From an uncultured Sulfitobacter sp. (GTDB lineage: Bacteria > Pseudomonadota > Alphaproteobacteria > Rhodobacterales > Rhodobacteraceae): 64,000 nucleotides of DNA. Positions 34,708 to 44,759 of this stretch are shown here, piece after piece (positions within the stretch are counted from its first letter, which is position 1; each line of letters starts with the position of its first letter). A program made the translations under genes and the position numbers. Under the pieces are notes generated by a model. It saw nothing but the letters and a program-made list of their open reading frames with translations, was not told the DNA's origin and did no database searches. Location of the stretch: positions 124,001 to 188,000 of the forward strand of contig CANLOQ010000002.1 of the NCBI GenBank assembly GCA_947492925.1. The letters run 5' to 3'.

Positions 34708-35670
34708 TCAGCGTGGCACAAGCGGCGGCACCGGACCCAGCGGGATGGGGCCCAGAAACGCGTTGCCGCCCGCAAACCGCAGCGTCAGATCAAGGGTGTC
34801 AGGGTTTCCGCCGATATTCGCCAGCGCGTTCAGCATGATTTCGGTCTGTTGCGGCACCAGACCGTCCGCCATGCGGTACAGCACCCGCCAGTTCCGGACC
34901 AGCACCGAAAGCTCTCCTTCCGGCACGCCAGCGGCATCAAAGACAACCGTGCCCGCGCCGCTGATCTCGACATCGCCCCAGATGGCCAGCGCTTGGGTCA
35001 GCTGGATGGCGTTCAGGTGCGGTGCCGGGCCCTGCACATGCCGCTGCGCCAGCGGGTCGGCAAACTGCAGGCTACCACCGGCCTCCAAGGCAGACATGCT
35101 GCCCGGCCATCCCACCGGCACCCCAAGCCGTCCGCGCACGTCAGAACCCAGGCGCAGACCATCGGCGCGCGCGTTGAATTCATATTGTGTGGGCGCATCT
35201 GCGTTCTGAACCAGCCCGATGTCCAAGGCCCCGCCGCCCAGAATGGTCTCCGCCGCGTCCGTCAGCGCCCAGTCGCCGCTTGTCACCCCAAGGCGTTCAA
35301 GCTCCAGCGCGATTCCGGGATGAAGCGCAAGGCTGGCAGCCGCCGCCTGTGCGCTGAGGCGCAGCACCCGACCCCCGATGGTAATCTGCACCCCGTCATC
35401 CGGCACGAACAAGGTGGCGTCACCGGGCCACCACGCCGGGGCCTCAAGGCGCACCGCATCCGCAGTGACCTGCACATCCCTTGCAGGGTCGAGCAATTGC
35501 ATCCCGCTGATCTGCGTCACAAGCGCCAGCGGAAACCCCGTTACCTCGACCGATGCGGCCTGCACATCCGTGTTGCGGGCAATCCCTTCGCGGATTGCAT
35601 AAGCCGCAGCAAACCACCACGCCGTCCACAGCACCGCCAGCACGACAACGATCCTGATCAGTCCGCGCAT
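34708..35670 (-). CDS. DUF2125 family exported/membrane-anchored protein
   Basis: A 320-residue protein with an N-terminal hydrophobic anchor (IRIVVVLAVLWTAWWFAAAYAI, residues 5-26) and an otherwise soluble, beta-rich, Ala/Gly/Leu-rich body. The pattern near 40-60 (VEVTGFPLALVTQISGMQLL) and the repeated LDIGLVQ/LRLGSDVRG segments fit the alphaproteobacterial DUF2125 family. No catalytic motif is visible and the function is unknown. The frame is open 110 codons upstream across the ChaC gene, which is a shadow; the ATG at 35670 begins with the anchor. Its stop directly abuts the extensin stop. Confidence 0.83.
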   Translation of the reverse strand: MRGLIRIVVVLAVLWTAWWFAAAYAIREGIARNTDVQAASVEVTGFPLALVTQISGMQLLDPARDVQVTADAVRLEAPAWWPGDATLFVPDDGVQITIGGRVLRLSAQAAAASLALHPGIALELERLGVTSGDWALTDAAETILGGGALDIGLVQNADAPTQYEFNARADGLRLGSDVRGRLGVPVGWPGSMSALEAGGSLQFADPLAQRHVQGPAPHLNAIQLTQALAIWGDVEISGAGTVVFDAAGVPEGELSVLVRNWRVLYRMADGLVPQQTEIMLNALANIGGNPDTLDLTLRFAGGNAFLGPIPLGPVPPLVPR

Positions 35671-35735
35671 CCCTTGCCCCTTTAACTCCGCGTGCAAATA
35701 CGGTTTACGCATGCCAGCAACAAAGGACCAGCACG

Positions 35736-36266
35736 ATGGCAATGTGGGTATTCGGATACGGATCGCTTTTGTGGAACCCCGGTTTCGAGGTGGCGCAGAC
35801 CGAGATTGCGACACTGCCGGGCTACGCGCGCTCTTTCTGCATGCGGTCGATCCACCATCGCGGCACCGTTGCGGAACCGGGGCTTGTGCTGGCGCTGGAC
35901 CGCCAGCCCGATCACGCCTGCACCGGCATGGCCCTGCGGGTCGCCGCTGGACAGGAGGACGCAACCCTTGCCTACCTGCGCGAGCGCGAGCTGATCTCAT
36001 CTGCCTATATCGAAAAGACCCACGACGTGACCTTGCAAAACGGTGACGTGGTCACGGCCGTCGTCTATGTCATCGACGAGGCGCACGAGCAGTACTGCGG
36101 CGGCCTGCCATTGGAAGAGCAGGCGCAGATCATCGCGCGCGCGGTGGGCGGGCGCGGCCCCAACACTGAATACCTCTATAACACCGCCGATCATCTGGCC
36201 CGTGTGGGCCTGCATGACGCTGACCTTGCGTGGCTCAGTGACCGGGTAAAAACCCTTGCTGCATAA
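35736..36266 (+). CDS. ChaC-like glutathione gamma-glutamylcyclotransferase
   Basis: A 176-residue enzyme of the ChaC family, which cleaves glutathione to 5-oxoproline and Cys-Gly. The substrate-binding loop VFGYGSLLWNPGF is at residues 5-17. YLRERELISSAYIEKTHDV near 80-98 contains the catalytic Glu of the YL..RE motif. YIDEA-like VIDEAHEQYCGGLPLEEQA follows. Length and motifs match the prokaryotic form. It is divergent from the DUF2125 gene across 65 bases. Confidence 0.92.
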   Translation: MAMWVFGYGSLLWNPGFEVAQTEIATLPGYARSFCMRSIHHRGTVAEPGLVLALDRQPDHACTGMALRVAAGQEDATLAYLRERELISSAYIEKTHDVTLQNGDVVTAVVYVIDEAHEQYCGGLPLEEQAQIIARAVGGRGPNTEYLYNTADHLARVGLHDADLAWLSDRVKTLAA

Positions 36267-36341
36267 AACCTTGGCAAAGCACGCGGAATGTAGTGTACCC
36301 TTGGCCCAGAGCAGTAATCCGGGGTCAGGAGAACCGACCTG

Positions 36342-37553
36342 ATGGCGCAGCCAGAGCGCACAGACAGACCACAGTTTTCCCAGCCGGTGCGTCAGGTGTC
36401 CCTGATGCTGATCGTGCTGGCGTTGACGGGCGTTGGCGCGTTTCTTGCCTTGCCGTCGGTCTATCCGATCTTTGCCGCCAACCCGTATCTGAACGGCGTG
36501 ATCATCCTTGTCTTTTTCATCGGTGTGCTGGCCTGTTTCTATCAGGTGTATCAACTGATTGGCTCCGTCCGCTGGATCGAGAATTTTGCCGCTGAACGGC
36601 CCGATCCCGACACCGTCGCGCCGCAGCTTCTGGCCCCGCTGGCATCTCTTCTACGGACCCGTGGCGCGCGGATGCAGGTGAACGCCAGCTCCACGCGGTC
36701 GATCCTTGATTCCGTTTCCACCCGCATAGACGAGGCGCGCGAGATCACGCGCTATATCGTCAACATGCTGATTTTCCTTGGCCTTTTGGGCACGTTCTAC
36801 GGTCTTGCCACCACCGTGCCCGCCGTGGTCGACACCATCCGCAGCCTAGCCCCCTCCGAAGGCGAGGCCGGTGTGGATGTCTTTTCCAAGCTGATGACAG
36901 GGCTGGAGGCACAGCTGGGCGGCATGGGCGTGGCCTTTGGCTCTTCCTTGCTGGGTCTTGCCGGATCACTTGTGGTTGGCCTGCTTGAGCTGTTTGCGGG
37001 CCACGGCCAGAACAGGTTCTATCAGGAACTGGAGGACTGGCTCAGCTCGATCACGCGCGTCGGCTTCAGCGCGGGGGATGAGGCCAGCGGTGAACAGGCG
37101 GCGATGGCCGGTGTGCTGGATCACATGTCCGAACAGATGACGCAGCAAATGGAAGATCTAGGCGGTCTGTTTGCCAAATCCGAAACCGGGCGCGCGGGAT
37201 TGGACGAAAAAATCACAAAACTGGTCGATGCGGTGGACCGCATGACCGAACGCATGGACCGCGACGATGCCTCTGCCGCCGCGCTGGCGCAGATTGCGGC
37301 GGGGCAGGACCGCATGATTGGTGTGCTGGAAGAACAGGGCAACGATGGCATCGACGCCGAAAGCCGCATGCGCCTGCGCTCCATCGACGTGCAGATGCTG
37401 CGCATTCTCGAAGAGATTTCAGCGGGCCGTCAGGAAACGATGGCCGAACTGCGCCACGACATCTCGCTGCTGGCCAAGGCGGTGTCGGGCGGGCGTGCCG
37501 CCCCGCCGCGCCGTGTCAGGACGCCCGAAAAACCGGGCGGAGGAGAGCGTTAA
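36342..37553 (+). CDS. MotA/TolQ/ExbB-like proton channel protein
   Basis: A 403-residue inner-membrane protein. Two helices lie at about residues 17-40 and 49-72. After a cytoplasmic loop of about 70 residues come the two channel helices, MLIFLGLLGTFYGLATTVPAVV near 146-167 and GVAFGSSLLGLAGSLVVGLLELF near 199-221, with the MotA/TolQ/ExbB signature. The C-terminal 180 residues are charged and predicted helical, rich in Asp, Glu and Met, and end in a basic Pro/Arg tail. It directly abuts the OmpA-domain gene, so the pair should form a proton-driven unit that transmits force across the periplasm. Confidence 0.88.
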   Translation: MAQPERTDRPQFSQPVRQVSLMLIVLALTGVGAFLALPSVYPIFAANPYLNGVIILVFFIGVLACFYQVYQLIGSVRWIENFAAERPDPDTVAPQLLAPLASLLRTRGARMQVNASSTRSILDSVSTRIDEAREITRYIVNMLIFLGLLGTFYGLATTVPAVVDTIRSLAPSEGEAGVDVFSKLMTGLEAQLGGMGVAFGSSLLGLAGSLVVGLLELFAGHGQNRFYQELEDWLSSITRVGFSAGDEASGEQAAMAGVLDHMSEQMTQQMEDLGGLFAKSETGRAGLDEKITKLVDAVDRMTERMDRDDASAAALAQIAAGQDRMIGVLEEQGNDGIDAESRMRLRSIDVQMLRILEEISAGRQETMAELRHDISLLAKAVSGGRAAPPRRVRTPEKPGGGER

Positions 37554-39662
37554 ATGGCCCTGTCGCGGCGCACGGGCACGCGGTTTCAGGGCTCTATCTG
37601 GCCCGGTTTTGTGGATGCGATGACCGGCCTGTTGCTGGTGCTGATGTTCGTACTGACCATCTTTATGGTGGTGCAATTCGTGCTGACCGAACGCATCACC
37701 GGACAGGAAAGCGAACTTGACGCGCTGGGCTCAGAGGTCGCCGCGCTGGCGCAGGCGTTGGGGCTGGAAGAACGGGCAAACTCCCAGCTTGAGGCGCGTC
37801 TGGGCGCGCTGAATGCTTCCTTGCAGCAGGCGCAGACCGCCGCGTCCGAACAGGAAGCGCTGATTGCCTCCCTAACCGCCGAGCGCGACGCGCGTGCCGC
37901 TGACCTGCGCGCCGCGCAAACACAGATCACCGGGTTCGAGGCACAGGTGGCGGGCCTGCTGGCCGCCCAGACACAGGCCGAAAACACCATCGACGCCCTG
38001 CAATCGCGCGAGACCGCGTTGCTTGATGAAAGCGAGGCGCTCAATCTTGCGCTGGCCGCCGCACGCTCCGAAGTGGATGCGCAGGCCGAGGCCGCCCGTC
38101 TGGCCGCCGCCCGGCGTGATGCACTCAATGCGCTGGTGGCTGATCTGCGCGCGCGCAACGCGGCCACCGCCACAGCGCTTTCGGATCTTCAGGCACAGGA
38201 CGCTGACCGCGCTGCGCAACTGGCCGCGCTGGAAACGCAGGGCGCGCAGGATGCACAGACCATCGCCGGATTGCGGGACCGGATTGACGAAAGCACCGCA
38301 GCCCTCAGCGCCGAAGAGGCCGCGCGCCTTGCCGAAGCTGCCGCCGCCGAAGCCCTGCGCGCGCGCCTTGAGACCGCAGATGCGGAACTGACCGCCATGA
38401 CGCTCGCACTTGAGGCGCAGCGCCAAAAGGCCGAGGACACGCTGACCCTTCTCGCCGCTGCCCGCGCCGCCGAAGGCGATCTGGACGCACAACTGGCACA
38501 GGCGCTGATCCGGCTCGATTCCGCACAGACACAGGCGCAGACCGCCGCCGAAACGGGCGCGCAGGCGCAGACTGATCTTGCCGCCGCGAACGCTGAAATC
38601 GCCCGCCTGCAGGCACGGCTTGCCGAAACGGGCGCGCAGGCGCAAACCGATCTTGCCGCTGCCAATGCCGAAATTGCGCGGTTGCAGGAACTGGCTGAAA
38701 CCCGTGCGGCGGATGCGTCTCAATCCATTGACGCGCTGCGGGCCTCCGTGGCCGAACAGGAAGCCGCCGCTGCCGCCCTTGAAGAAGAACGTGCCGATCT
38801 GCGCGCCCGGCTTCAAGCGGCGGTTGCCGCGCGCCTTGCCGCTGAAACACGCGCGCAGGATCAGGGCACGCAGGCCGACACGCAGGCGGCCCTGCTTGCC
38901 GCCGCCCGCAATGCGCTTGCACAGGAAGAGGCCACCAGCACCGCCGCCCAACGCCAGACCGAATTGCTGAACCAGCAGGTCGCGGCCCTGCGCACGCAGC
39001 TGGGCAACCTGCAATCGCTGTTGGATGATGCCAAGGTGCGCGATGCGGCCAAGGATATCCAGTTGCAATCGCTGGGCTCCGATCTCAACACCGCGCTGGC
39101 CCGTGTCGCGGTCGAGGAACGCCGCCGCGCCGAGCTTGAAGCCGCAGAGCGCGCCCGTTTGGAGGCCGAAGCCGAGGCGTTGCAAGCACAGACCAAGGAT
39201 TTGGAGCAATACAGGTCAGAGTTCTTTGGCCGGTTGCGCGACGTTCTGGGCGCACAGGAGGGCGTGCGCATCGAAGGCGACCGCTTCGTCTTTTCCTCCG
39301 AAGTGCTGTTTCCCCCCGGGGGCGCGGTTCTGTCACGCGAAGGACAGCTTGAGATCGCCAAGGTGGCCGATATCCTGCGCTCTGTCGCCGATGACATCCC
39401 ACCCGAGATCGACTGGGTGATCCGGGTCGACGGCCATACCGACAATGTGCCGCTGTCGGGCACGGGAGAGTTTTCGGATAACTGGGAGCTAAGTCAGGGA
39501 CGCGCGCTGTCGGTGGTCAAATACATGATTAACTTTCTGGGCATTCCGCCCGACCGGCTGGCCGCGAACGGCTTTGGACAGTTTCAGCCGGTCGCAAGCG
39601 GCAACAGCAGTGCCGCACGCGCCCAGAACCGCCGGATTGAGCTGAAATTCACCGAGAAATAG
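37554..39662 (+). CDS. Long coiled-coil OmpA/MotB-domain protein
   Basis: A 702-residue partner of the upstream channel protein, starting directly after its stop. One membrane helix (FVDAMTGLLLVLMFVLTIFMVVQF, about residues 20-43) has the MotB/ExbD-like Asp near its start. About 500 residues of Ala/Glu/Gln-rich heptads follow, a very long periplasmic coiled coil. From about residue 570 lies an OmpA-type peptidoglycan-binding domain with VDGHTDNVPLSGTGEFSDNW and ARAQNRRIELKF. Within the coiled coil a 25-residue unit is duplicated in tandem. It is much longer than MotB (about 300 residues). The cellular role is unknown. Confidence 0.88.
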   Translation: MALSRRTGTRFQGSIWPGFVDAMTGLLLVLMFVLTIFMVVQFVLTERITGQESELDALGSEVAALAQALGLEERANSQLEARLGALNASLQQAQTAASEQEALIASLTAERDARAADLRAAQTQITGFEAQVAGLLAAQTQAENTIDALQSRETALLDESEALNLALAAARSEVDAQAEAARLAAARRDALNALVADLRARNAATATALSDLQAQDADRAAQLAALETQGAQDAQTIAGLRDRIDESTAALSAEEAARLAEAAAAEALRARLETADAELTAMTLALEAQRQKAEDTLTLLAAARAAEGDLDAQLAQALIRLDSAQTQAQTAAETGAQAQTDLAAANAEIARLQARLAETGAQAQTDLAAANAEIARLQELAETRAADASQSIDALRASVAEQEAAAAALEEERADLRARLQAAVAARLAAETRAQDQGTQADTQAALLAAARNALAQEEATSTAAQRQTELLNQQVAALRTQLGNLQSLLDDAKVRDAAKDIQLQSLGSDLNTALARVAVEERRRAELEAAERARLEAEAEALQAQTKDLEQYRSEFFGRLRDVLGAQEGVRIEGDRFVFSSEVLFPPGGAVLSREGQLEIAKVADILRSVADDIPPEIDWVIRVDGHTDNVPLSGTGEFSDNWELSQGRALSVVKYMINFLGIPPDRLAANGFGQFQPVASGNSSAARAQNRRIELKFTEK
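38547..38696 (+). repeat. Tandem 75-base duplication inside the coiled-coil gene
   Basis: Two adjacent 75-base units, starting at 38547 and 38622, encode nearly identical 25-residue segments that begin AETGAQAQTDLAAANAEIARLQ. The second copy differs mainly at third codon positions. Unit length is a multiple of three, so the frame is kept and the coiled coil is lengthened. Confidence 0.9.
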
Positions 39663-39685
39663 CGCGTACCACCATCCGTATTGTT

Positions 39686-40657
39686 CTATTCGACCGTAAT
39701 CACCGTCCGCATTTCGCTGATCGCCACGCCGTCGCGCAGCAGTGTGACCGTGCCTTCGTAATCCCCCGCAGGCCACGCGTCACGGCGCGACAGCTTCTTG
39801 CCCACGGCGCGAAACGCGCGCGCGCGGCGGCGCTCCATCTCGTGTTCCTGCGTTAGAAAGGGGCCGTCCGGGCCGACGATATCCAGTTTGACAATATCAC
39901 CGGCCTGCGTGCCAAAGCTCATGCCAAACAAAACGATGGCGGGTGCGGTCCGGGGCAGGGAGGCCTTGGCCGCAACACCCGCTTTGACATCGACGTATTC
40001 AGGCACCGTGTCGGTCATGCCGACCTCAATCAGACCACCGGGCTGATAGGCGGGGGTTGCCGCCCACAGCGTGCTGTCACCGGGCGCATCACAGCTTACG
40101 GTGCCGTCAGGGTCAAAGGGATCCACCGGCGTGCCGCCTTGCCGCACGGACAAATGCAGATGCGGAAATTCGGACCGCCCCGATTGCCCGATCTGGCCCA
40201 GCACCTCACCGCGCCTGACGGTTTGGCCGTTTTCGATGGTGATGGTGCCCTGTTTCAGGTGGCAATACTGCGTTTCCCATCCGCCCGGATGCACCAGTAC
40301 CACGCCATTGCCGCATTCCTTGCCTTCAACCGTTGCGCGGGTTTCATCGGTCCAGCCGGTGTCGGGCATCCCGTCACGAAAACCGCGCACGGTTCCGTCT
40401 GCGGCGGCCAGAACATCAACGCCCTCGTGCATGTCCGCCAGTGTGGGCAGGGCAAAATCCGTGCCCTTGTGGCCGTCGTAACTCAGCGTGCTGCACTGAA
40501 AGTCGCTGAACCCCTCGCCGGGATCGCGGTCCATGTATTGTTGGATGAAACAGGTCTCTCCCAGTCTGCAATCGACAGGAGAGGTCAGAACAAGCTCCTC
40601 CGCCAGCGCCGGGCTGGCGAAGGGCAGGGCAAGGGCCAGTAGGCCCCGCCGGATCAT
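39686..40657 (-). CDS. M23-family (LytM-type) metallopeptidase, exported
   Basis: A 323-residue exported protein with a signal peptide at residues 1-19 ([19 protein letters not shown]). The M23 zinc-peptidase motifs are visible: HKGTDFALP near 63-71, corresponding to HxxxD, and HLHLSVRQGG near 166-175, corresponding to HxH. Cysteine-bearing segments nearby (CRLGETCFIQ, ECGNGV) may form disulfides. M23 enzymes cut peptidoglycan cross-links. The C-terminal 130 residues form a beta-rich domain without known name. The start overlaps the clpA stop (ATGA), and it converges on the OmpA-domain gene. Confidence 0.9.
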   Translation of the reverse strand: MIRRGLLALALPFASPALAEELVLTSPVDCRLGETCFIQQYMDRDPGEGFSDFQCSTLSYDGHKGTDFALPTLADMHEGVDVLAAADGTVRGFRDGMPDTGWTDETRATVEGKECGNGVVLVHPGGWETQYCHLKQGTITIENGQTVRRGEVLGQIGQSGRSEFPHLHLSVRQGGTPVDPFDPDGTVSCDAPGDSTLWAATPAYQPGGLIEVGMTDTVPEYVDVKAGVAAKASLPRTAPAIVLFGMSFGTQAGDIVKLDIVGPDGPFLTQEHEMERRRARAFRAVGKKLSRRDAWPAGDYEGTVTLLRDGVAISEMRTVITVE

Positions 40658-42975
40658 TCCGCCGTCAAAAGCGGTGGTTTGTCGCCAGAGATTTTCCGCG
40701 TTTCCGGGTCAAGAATGGTCAGCTCCAGCTCACCCTTCTTGGCACCCACTTTGACAACACCGCCCTTGGCCAGTTTGCCAAACAGCAATTCTTCGGCCAG
40801 CGGCTTTTTGATGTGCTCCTGAATGACGCGGCCCAGGGGACGCGCACCCATCTTGTCGTCATAGCCCTTGTCGGCCAGCCATTCGGCCGCTTTCTTGGTC
40901 AGTTCAAACGTCACATTACGATCCATCAGCTGCGCCTCAAGTTGCAGCACGAACTTTTCGACCACCTGCAAGATCACCTCTTTCGGCAAGGCCGAGAACG
41001 AGATCACGGCATCCAGACGGTTGCGGAATTCCGGCGTGAAGGTCCGCTCAATCGCGGCGGTATCCTCACCGGTGCGCCGGTCGCGGCCAAAGCCTACGGC
41101 CTCTTTCGCCTGCTCGGACGCGCCCGCATTGGATGTCATGATGATCACGACGTTGCGGAAATCAACGGTGCGCCCGTTGTGATCCGTCAGCTTGCCGTGG
41201 TCCATGACCTGCAACAGGATGTTGTAGACATCCGGGTGCGCCTTTTCCATCTCGTCCAGCAGCAGAACGCAGTGCGGATGCTGGTCCACACCATCGGTCA
41301 GCATGCCACCCTGATCAAACCCGACATATCCCGGAGGGGCACCAATCAGACGGCTGACCGCGTGCTTCTCCATATACTCGGACATATCAAAGCGCAGCAG
41401 TTCCACACCCAGCGTGTCGGCCAGCTGCTTTGCCACTTCGGTTTTGCCCACACCGGTCGGCCCGGCAAACAGGTAGTTGCCGATGGGCTTTTCCGGCTCG
41501 CGCAGACCGGCACGCGCCAGTTTGATCGCCGATGACAACGCTTCAATCGCCTTGTCCTGACCAAACACAACCCGTTTGAGGGATGCCTCAAGGTCTTTCA
41601 GCACGATCACATCGTCCTTGCTGACGTTCTTGGGCGGGATGCGGGCGATCTTTGCCACCACGGCCTCGACTTCCTTGGTGCCGATGGTTTTGCGCCGCTT
41701 GGATGCGGTCACCAGATGCTGTGCGGCACCGGCCTCGTCGATCACGTCGATGGCACTGTCCGGCAGCTTGCGGTCGTTGATATAGCGATGCGCCAGCTCC
41801 ACGGATGTCTTGATCGCGTCAGAGGTGTATTTAACCCCGTGGTGATCCTCGAAATAGGGTTTCAGCCCTTTCAAAATCTTCTGTGCGTCATCCACCGATG
41901 GCTCGTTCACGTCAATCTTCTGGAACCGGCGCGCCAGCGCGCGGTCCTTTTCAAAGTGCTGACGGAACTCCTTGTAGGTGGTTGATCCCATCGTGCGCAG
42001 CTTGCCACCGGCCAGCGCCGGTTTCAGCAGGTTGGACGCATCCATCGCGCCGCCCGATGTCGCACCCGCACCGATCACGGTGTGAATTTCGTCAATGAAC
42101 AGCACCGCATCGTCGTGCTCTTCCAGCTCGGTCACAACCGCTTTCAGGCGTTCCTCAAAATCACCGCGGTAACGTGTACCGGCCAGCAGCGCGCCCATAT
42201 CCAGCGAATAGATGATGGTGTTTTCCAGCACTTCAGGCGTCTCACCCGCAACGATCTTGCGCGCCAGACCCTCGGCAATCGCGGTTTTACCCACGCCCGG
42301 ATCACCCACCAGCAGGGGGTTGTTCTTACGGCGGCGGCACAGCACCTGAATGCAACGCTCCACCTCAAGATCACGCCCGATCAGCGGGTCCACATCGCCA
42401 TCGCGCGCCTTGGCGTTCAGATCGACGCAGTATTTCTCAAGGGCGGTCTCTTTCTTTTCGCCCTCGGTGACGCCCTGCGCTTCTTCCTCGTGCTCGGGCG
42501 CGCCCGCAACGGGGCGGCTCTCGCCATAGGCGGGGTCCTTGGCGACACCATGCGCGATATAGTTCACCGCGTCATAGCGCGTCATTTCCTGCTCTTGCAG
42601 GAAGTAGGCAGCGTTGCTCTCGCGCTCGGCAAAAATGGCGACCAGCACATTGGCCCCCGTCACTTCCGTACGGCCGGATGACTGTACGTGGATCGCCGCG
42701 CGCTGAATGACCCGCTGGAACGCGGCTGTCGGCACCGCCTCTGATCCGTCAACGTCTGTCACCAGATTGCTCAGGTCCTCGTCCACGAATTCAACCAGCG
42801 TATCGCGCAGTTCGTCCACATCGACCGAACAGGCTTTCATCACCTGCACCGCGTCGGGTTCATCAATCAGCGCCAGCAACAGATGTTCCAGCGTGGCAAA
42901 CTCATGCCTGCGCGCATTGGCCAGTGCCAGCGCGGAATGAATTGCCTGTTCCAGTGTGTTCGAGAATGAAGGCAC
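40654..42975 (-). CDS. clpA: ATP-dependent Clp protease ATP-binding subunit ClpA
   Basis: A 773-residue AAA+ unfoldase that feeds proteins, including N-degron substrates delivered by ClpS, into ClpP. The N-domain (about residues 1-145) is followed by D1 with Walker [16 protein letters not shown] near 219 and Walker [16 protein letters not shown]. The D2 module has [15 protein letters not shown] near 504 and [39 protein letters not shown] near 170 is ClpA-like and there is no ClpB middle domain. clpS is not adjacent. The M23 gene overlaps its stop. Confidence 0.96.
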   Translation of the reverse strand: MPSFSNTLEQAIHSALALANARRHEFATLEHLLLALIDEPDAVQVMKACSVDVDELRDTLVEFVDEDLSNLVTDVDGSEAVPTAAFQRVIQRAAIHVQSSGRTEVTGANVLVAIFAERESNAAYFLQEQEMTRYDAVNYIAHGVAKDPAYGESRPVAGAPEHEEEAQGVTEGEKKETALEKYCVDLNAKARDGDVDPLIGRDLEVERCIQVLCRRRKNNPLLVGDPGVGKTAIAEGLARKIVAGETPEVLENTIIYSLDMGALLAGTRYRGDFEERLKAVVTELEEHDDAVLFIDEIHTVIGAGATSGGAMDASNLLKPALAGGKLRTMGSTTYKEFRQHFEKDRALARRFQKIDVNEPSVDDAQKILKGLKPYFEDHHGVKYTSDAIKTSVELAHRYINDRKLPDSAIDVIDEAGAAQHLVTASKRRKTIGTKEVEAVVAKIARIPPKNVSKDDVIVLKDLEASLKRVVFGQDKAIEALSSAIKLARAGLREPEKPIGNYLFAGPTGVGKTEVAKQLADTLGVELLRFDMSEYMEKHAVSRLIGAPPGYVGFDQGGMLTDGVDQHPHCVLLLDEMEKAHPDVYNILLQVMDHGKLTDHNGRTVDFRNVVIIMTSNAGASEQAKEAVGFGRDRRTGEDTAAIERTFTPEFRNRLDAVISFSALPKEVILQVVEKFVLQLEAQLMDRNVTFELTKKAAEWLADKGYDDKMGARPLGRVIQEHIKKPLAEELLFGKLAKGGVVKVGAKKGELELTILDPETRKISGDKPPLLTAE

Positions 42976-43148
42976 GTGCGTGCTCCTTATCCTGTGGGCC
43001 GGTGAGGTGCTGTGGTATAACAGGGCCCCGGTCCGACCATGGCCTCTTAGTATTAGAGTTTGGTTGATCCCGGTCAGTCTTCAAGCATTTTCTTGCAAAA
43101 TTTGCTTCAAAGTGACGGGATCGTGTTGTTTCGCCTCATTTGTCGCAG

Positions 43149-43916
43149 TCAGAAATTGTCTTTGCGTTTGCGTATTTCGGCAAAAACTTCTGCGTCAGAG
43201 GCTGTTTGCATCCCCAATGTCGCGCGAATGCCCGCATCGGCGGGGCGCAAAAAGGGATTGGTGGCAAGTTCGGTTGAAAGCAGCGAAGGCACGGTGGGTT
43301 TCCCCTCTGCCCTTGCGGCTGTGATGTCGTTTGATCTGGATATAAGTGCCGCGTTCTGCGGATCAACCGTCAGGGCGAACTTGGCGTTGGAGGCGGTGTA
43401 TTCGTGGCCCGAACAAATCACCGTGTCGTGGGGCAGGGCCATCAGCTTTTGCATGCTCTCCCACATCTGCGCGGGCTTGCCCTCAAACAGCCGCCCGCAT
43501 CCCAGCGCCATCAGACTGTCGGCGGTAAAACACACCTTGGCCCCGGCCACATAAAACGCAACATGCCCGATCGTATGACCGGAGACATCAAAAACCTCCG
43601 CCTCAAGATCGCCCAGCGTCACGCGGTCCCCTTCGGCCACTGCCACATCCAGATCGGGCAGGCGGTGCGCATCCGCCCGTGCCCCCACCACGGTTGCGGG
43701 ATAATCGACCAGCACGTCGCCCAATCCCTGCACATGATCGTCGTGGTGATGGGTGATCCAGACCTGATCAAGCGTCCAGTCCCGCTCTGCCAGTGCCGCC
43801 TTGATCGGTGCGGCTTCGGGCACGTCAATCAACGCCACCTTGCCGCTGGTCCCGTCGCGCAACAGATAGGCGTAATTGTCGGACAGGCAGGGAATGGTGA
43901 TCAGTTCATAGGGCAT
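43149..43916 (-). CDS. gloB: Hydroxyacylglutathione hydrolase (glyoxalase II)
   Basis: A 255-residue MBL-fold hydrolase that splits S-lactoylglutathione to lactate and glutathione in methylglyoxal detoxification. It begins YELITIPCLSDNYAYLL, has THHHDDHVQG near residues 55-64, VSGHTIGHVAFYV near 112, CFTADSLMALGCGRLFEG near 128 and CSGHEYTASNAKFAL near 167, all glyoxalase II signatures. The frame is open 42 codons upstream, but the ATG at 43916 gives the standard N-terminus. It precedes clpA on the same strand with a 173-base gap holding clpA's promoter region. Confidence 0.95.
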   Translation of the reverse strand: MPYELITIPCLSDNYAYLLRDGTSGKVALIDVPEAAPIKAALAERDWTLDQVWITHHHDDHVQGLGDVLVDYPATVVGARADAHRLPDLDVAVAEGDRVTLGDLEAEVFDVSGHTIGHVAFYVAGAKVCFTADSLMALGCGRLFEGKPAQMWESMQKLMALPHDTVICSGHEYTASNAKFALTVDPQNAALISRSNDITAARAEGKPTVPSLLSTELATNPFLRPADAGIRATLGMQTASDAEVFAEIRKRKDNF

Positions 43917-43976
43917 GGCGCAATCCTGTAGGGTTGGTATGGTACGCCAGACTGACACCGACAACGCCGGGCCGCA

Positions 43977-44726
43977 ATGCACCTTGATGTTCAGGATCTG
44001 CGAAATTTCTACTACCGCAGCGCGCTGGGCCGCGCCGCGCAAAAATCATTGCGCGGTCGCCTGCTTGAACTCTGGCCAGAGGCCAAGGGCCAAAGCGTCG
44101 TCGGCTTCGGCTTTGCCGCCCCGCTGCTGCGCCCCTACCTCAAGGATGCGCGCCGTGTCATCACCCTGATGCCCGGCCCCCAAGGTGTGATGCCGTGGCC
44201 CGCGGGCATGCCCAACACCTCCGTGCTGACCGAAGAAACCCTGTGGCCCATCGAAACCGGACATGTCGATAAGCTGGTCCTTCTGCACGGGCTTGAGACT
44301 TGCGAACGCCCGTCCGACCTGCTTGAGGAATGCTGGCGCGTGCTGGGGCCGGGGGGCAAGGCGCTCTTTATCGTGCCCAACCGCGCGGGCCTCTGGGCGC
44401 GGCGCGATGTGACGCCTTTCGGCTACGGGCGCCCGTATTCACCCGGCCAGCTTGAGGCGCAGCTGAAAAAGCACCAGTTCCTGCCCGAACGCCACCTTGG
44501 CGCGCTCTACCAAGTGCCGTCACAACAGCGCGTCTGGATGAAATCTGCGGGTCTTTTTGAACGTGTGGGCCGCCACGTGCCCGCCATGATGGCCGGGGGC
44601 GCCTTTATGGTTGAGGCCACGAAACTGGTCTATCCGCCCAAAGGCACCACCAAACGCACGCGCAAACGCGTCAGCGTGCTGGACGGGCTGACCGAACCCG
44701 CCGTGGGCCGCGCACGCAGTTTATGA
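43977..44726 (+). CDS. Class I SAM-dependent methyltransferase
   Basis: A 249-residue predicted methyltransferase. The N-terminus [26 protein letters not shown] is followed by a nucleotide-binding region [18 protein letters not shown] (the usual GxGxG is degenerate). Later motifs are [41 protein letters not shown] (motifs near residues 100-140) and a Lys/Arg-rich tail. The family is common in Rhodobacterales beside gloB, and the substrate is unknown. It is divergent from gloB with 60 bases between starts. Confidence 0.82.
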   Translation: MHLDVQDLRNFYYRSALGRAAQKSLRGRLLELWPEAKGQSVVGFGFAAPLLRPYLKDARRVITLMPGPQGVMPWPAGMPNTSVLTEETLWPIETGHVDKLVLLHGLETCERPSDLLEECWRVLGPGGKALFIVPNRAGLWARRDVTPFGYGRPYSPGQLEAQLKKHQFLPERHLGALYQVPSQQRVWMKSAGLFERVGRHVPAMMAGGAFMVEATKLVYPPKGTTKRTRKRVSVLDGLTEPAVGRARSL

Positions 44727-44759
44727 TCGCGTTCGGCCAGACCCGGCTTCCCCCATAAC

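Noticed and set aside
38547-38696. CRISPR-like repeats
   Set aside because: Only two adjacent units with no spacers, fully in frame within a coiled-coil gene.
36342-39662. Zorya-type anti-phage system (ZorA/ZorB-like pair)
   Set aside because: There is no ZorC, ZorD or ZorE helicase or nuclease nearby. The long coil is in the OmpA-domain partner rather than in the channel protein, and the flanks are housekeeping envelope genes.
42976-43148. Heat-shock (sigma-32) promoter for clpA
   Set aside because: A CTTGAAG followed 15 bases later by CCAAAC can be picked out on the minus strand, but the match to the consensus is too weak to annotate.
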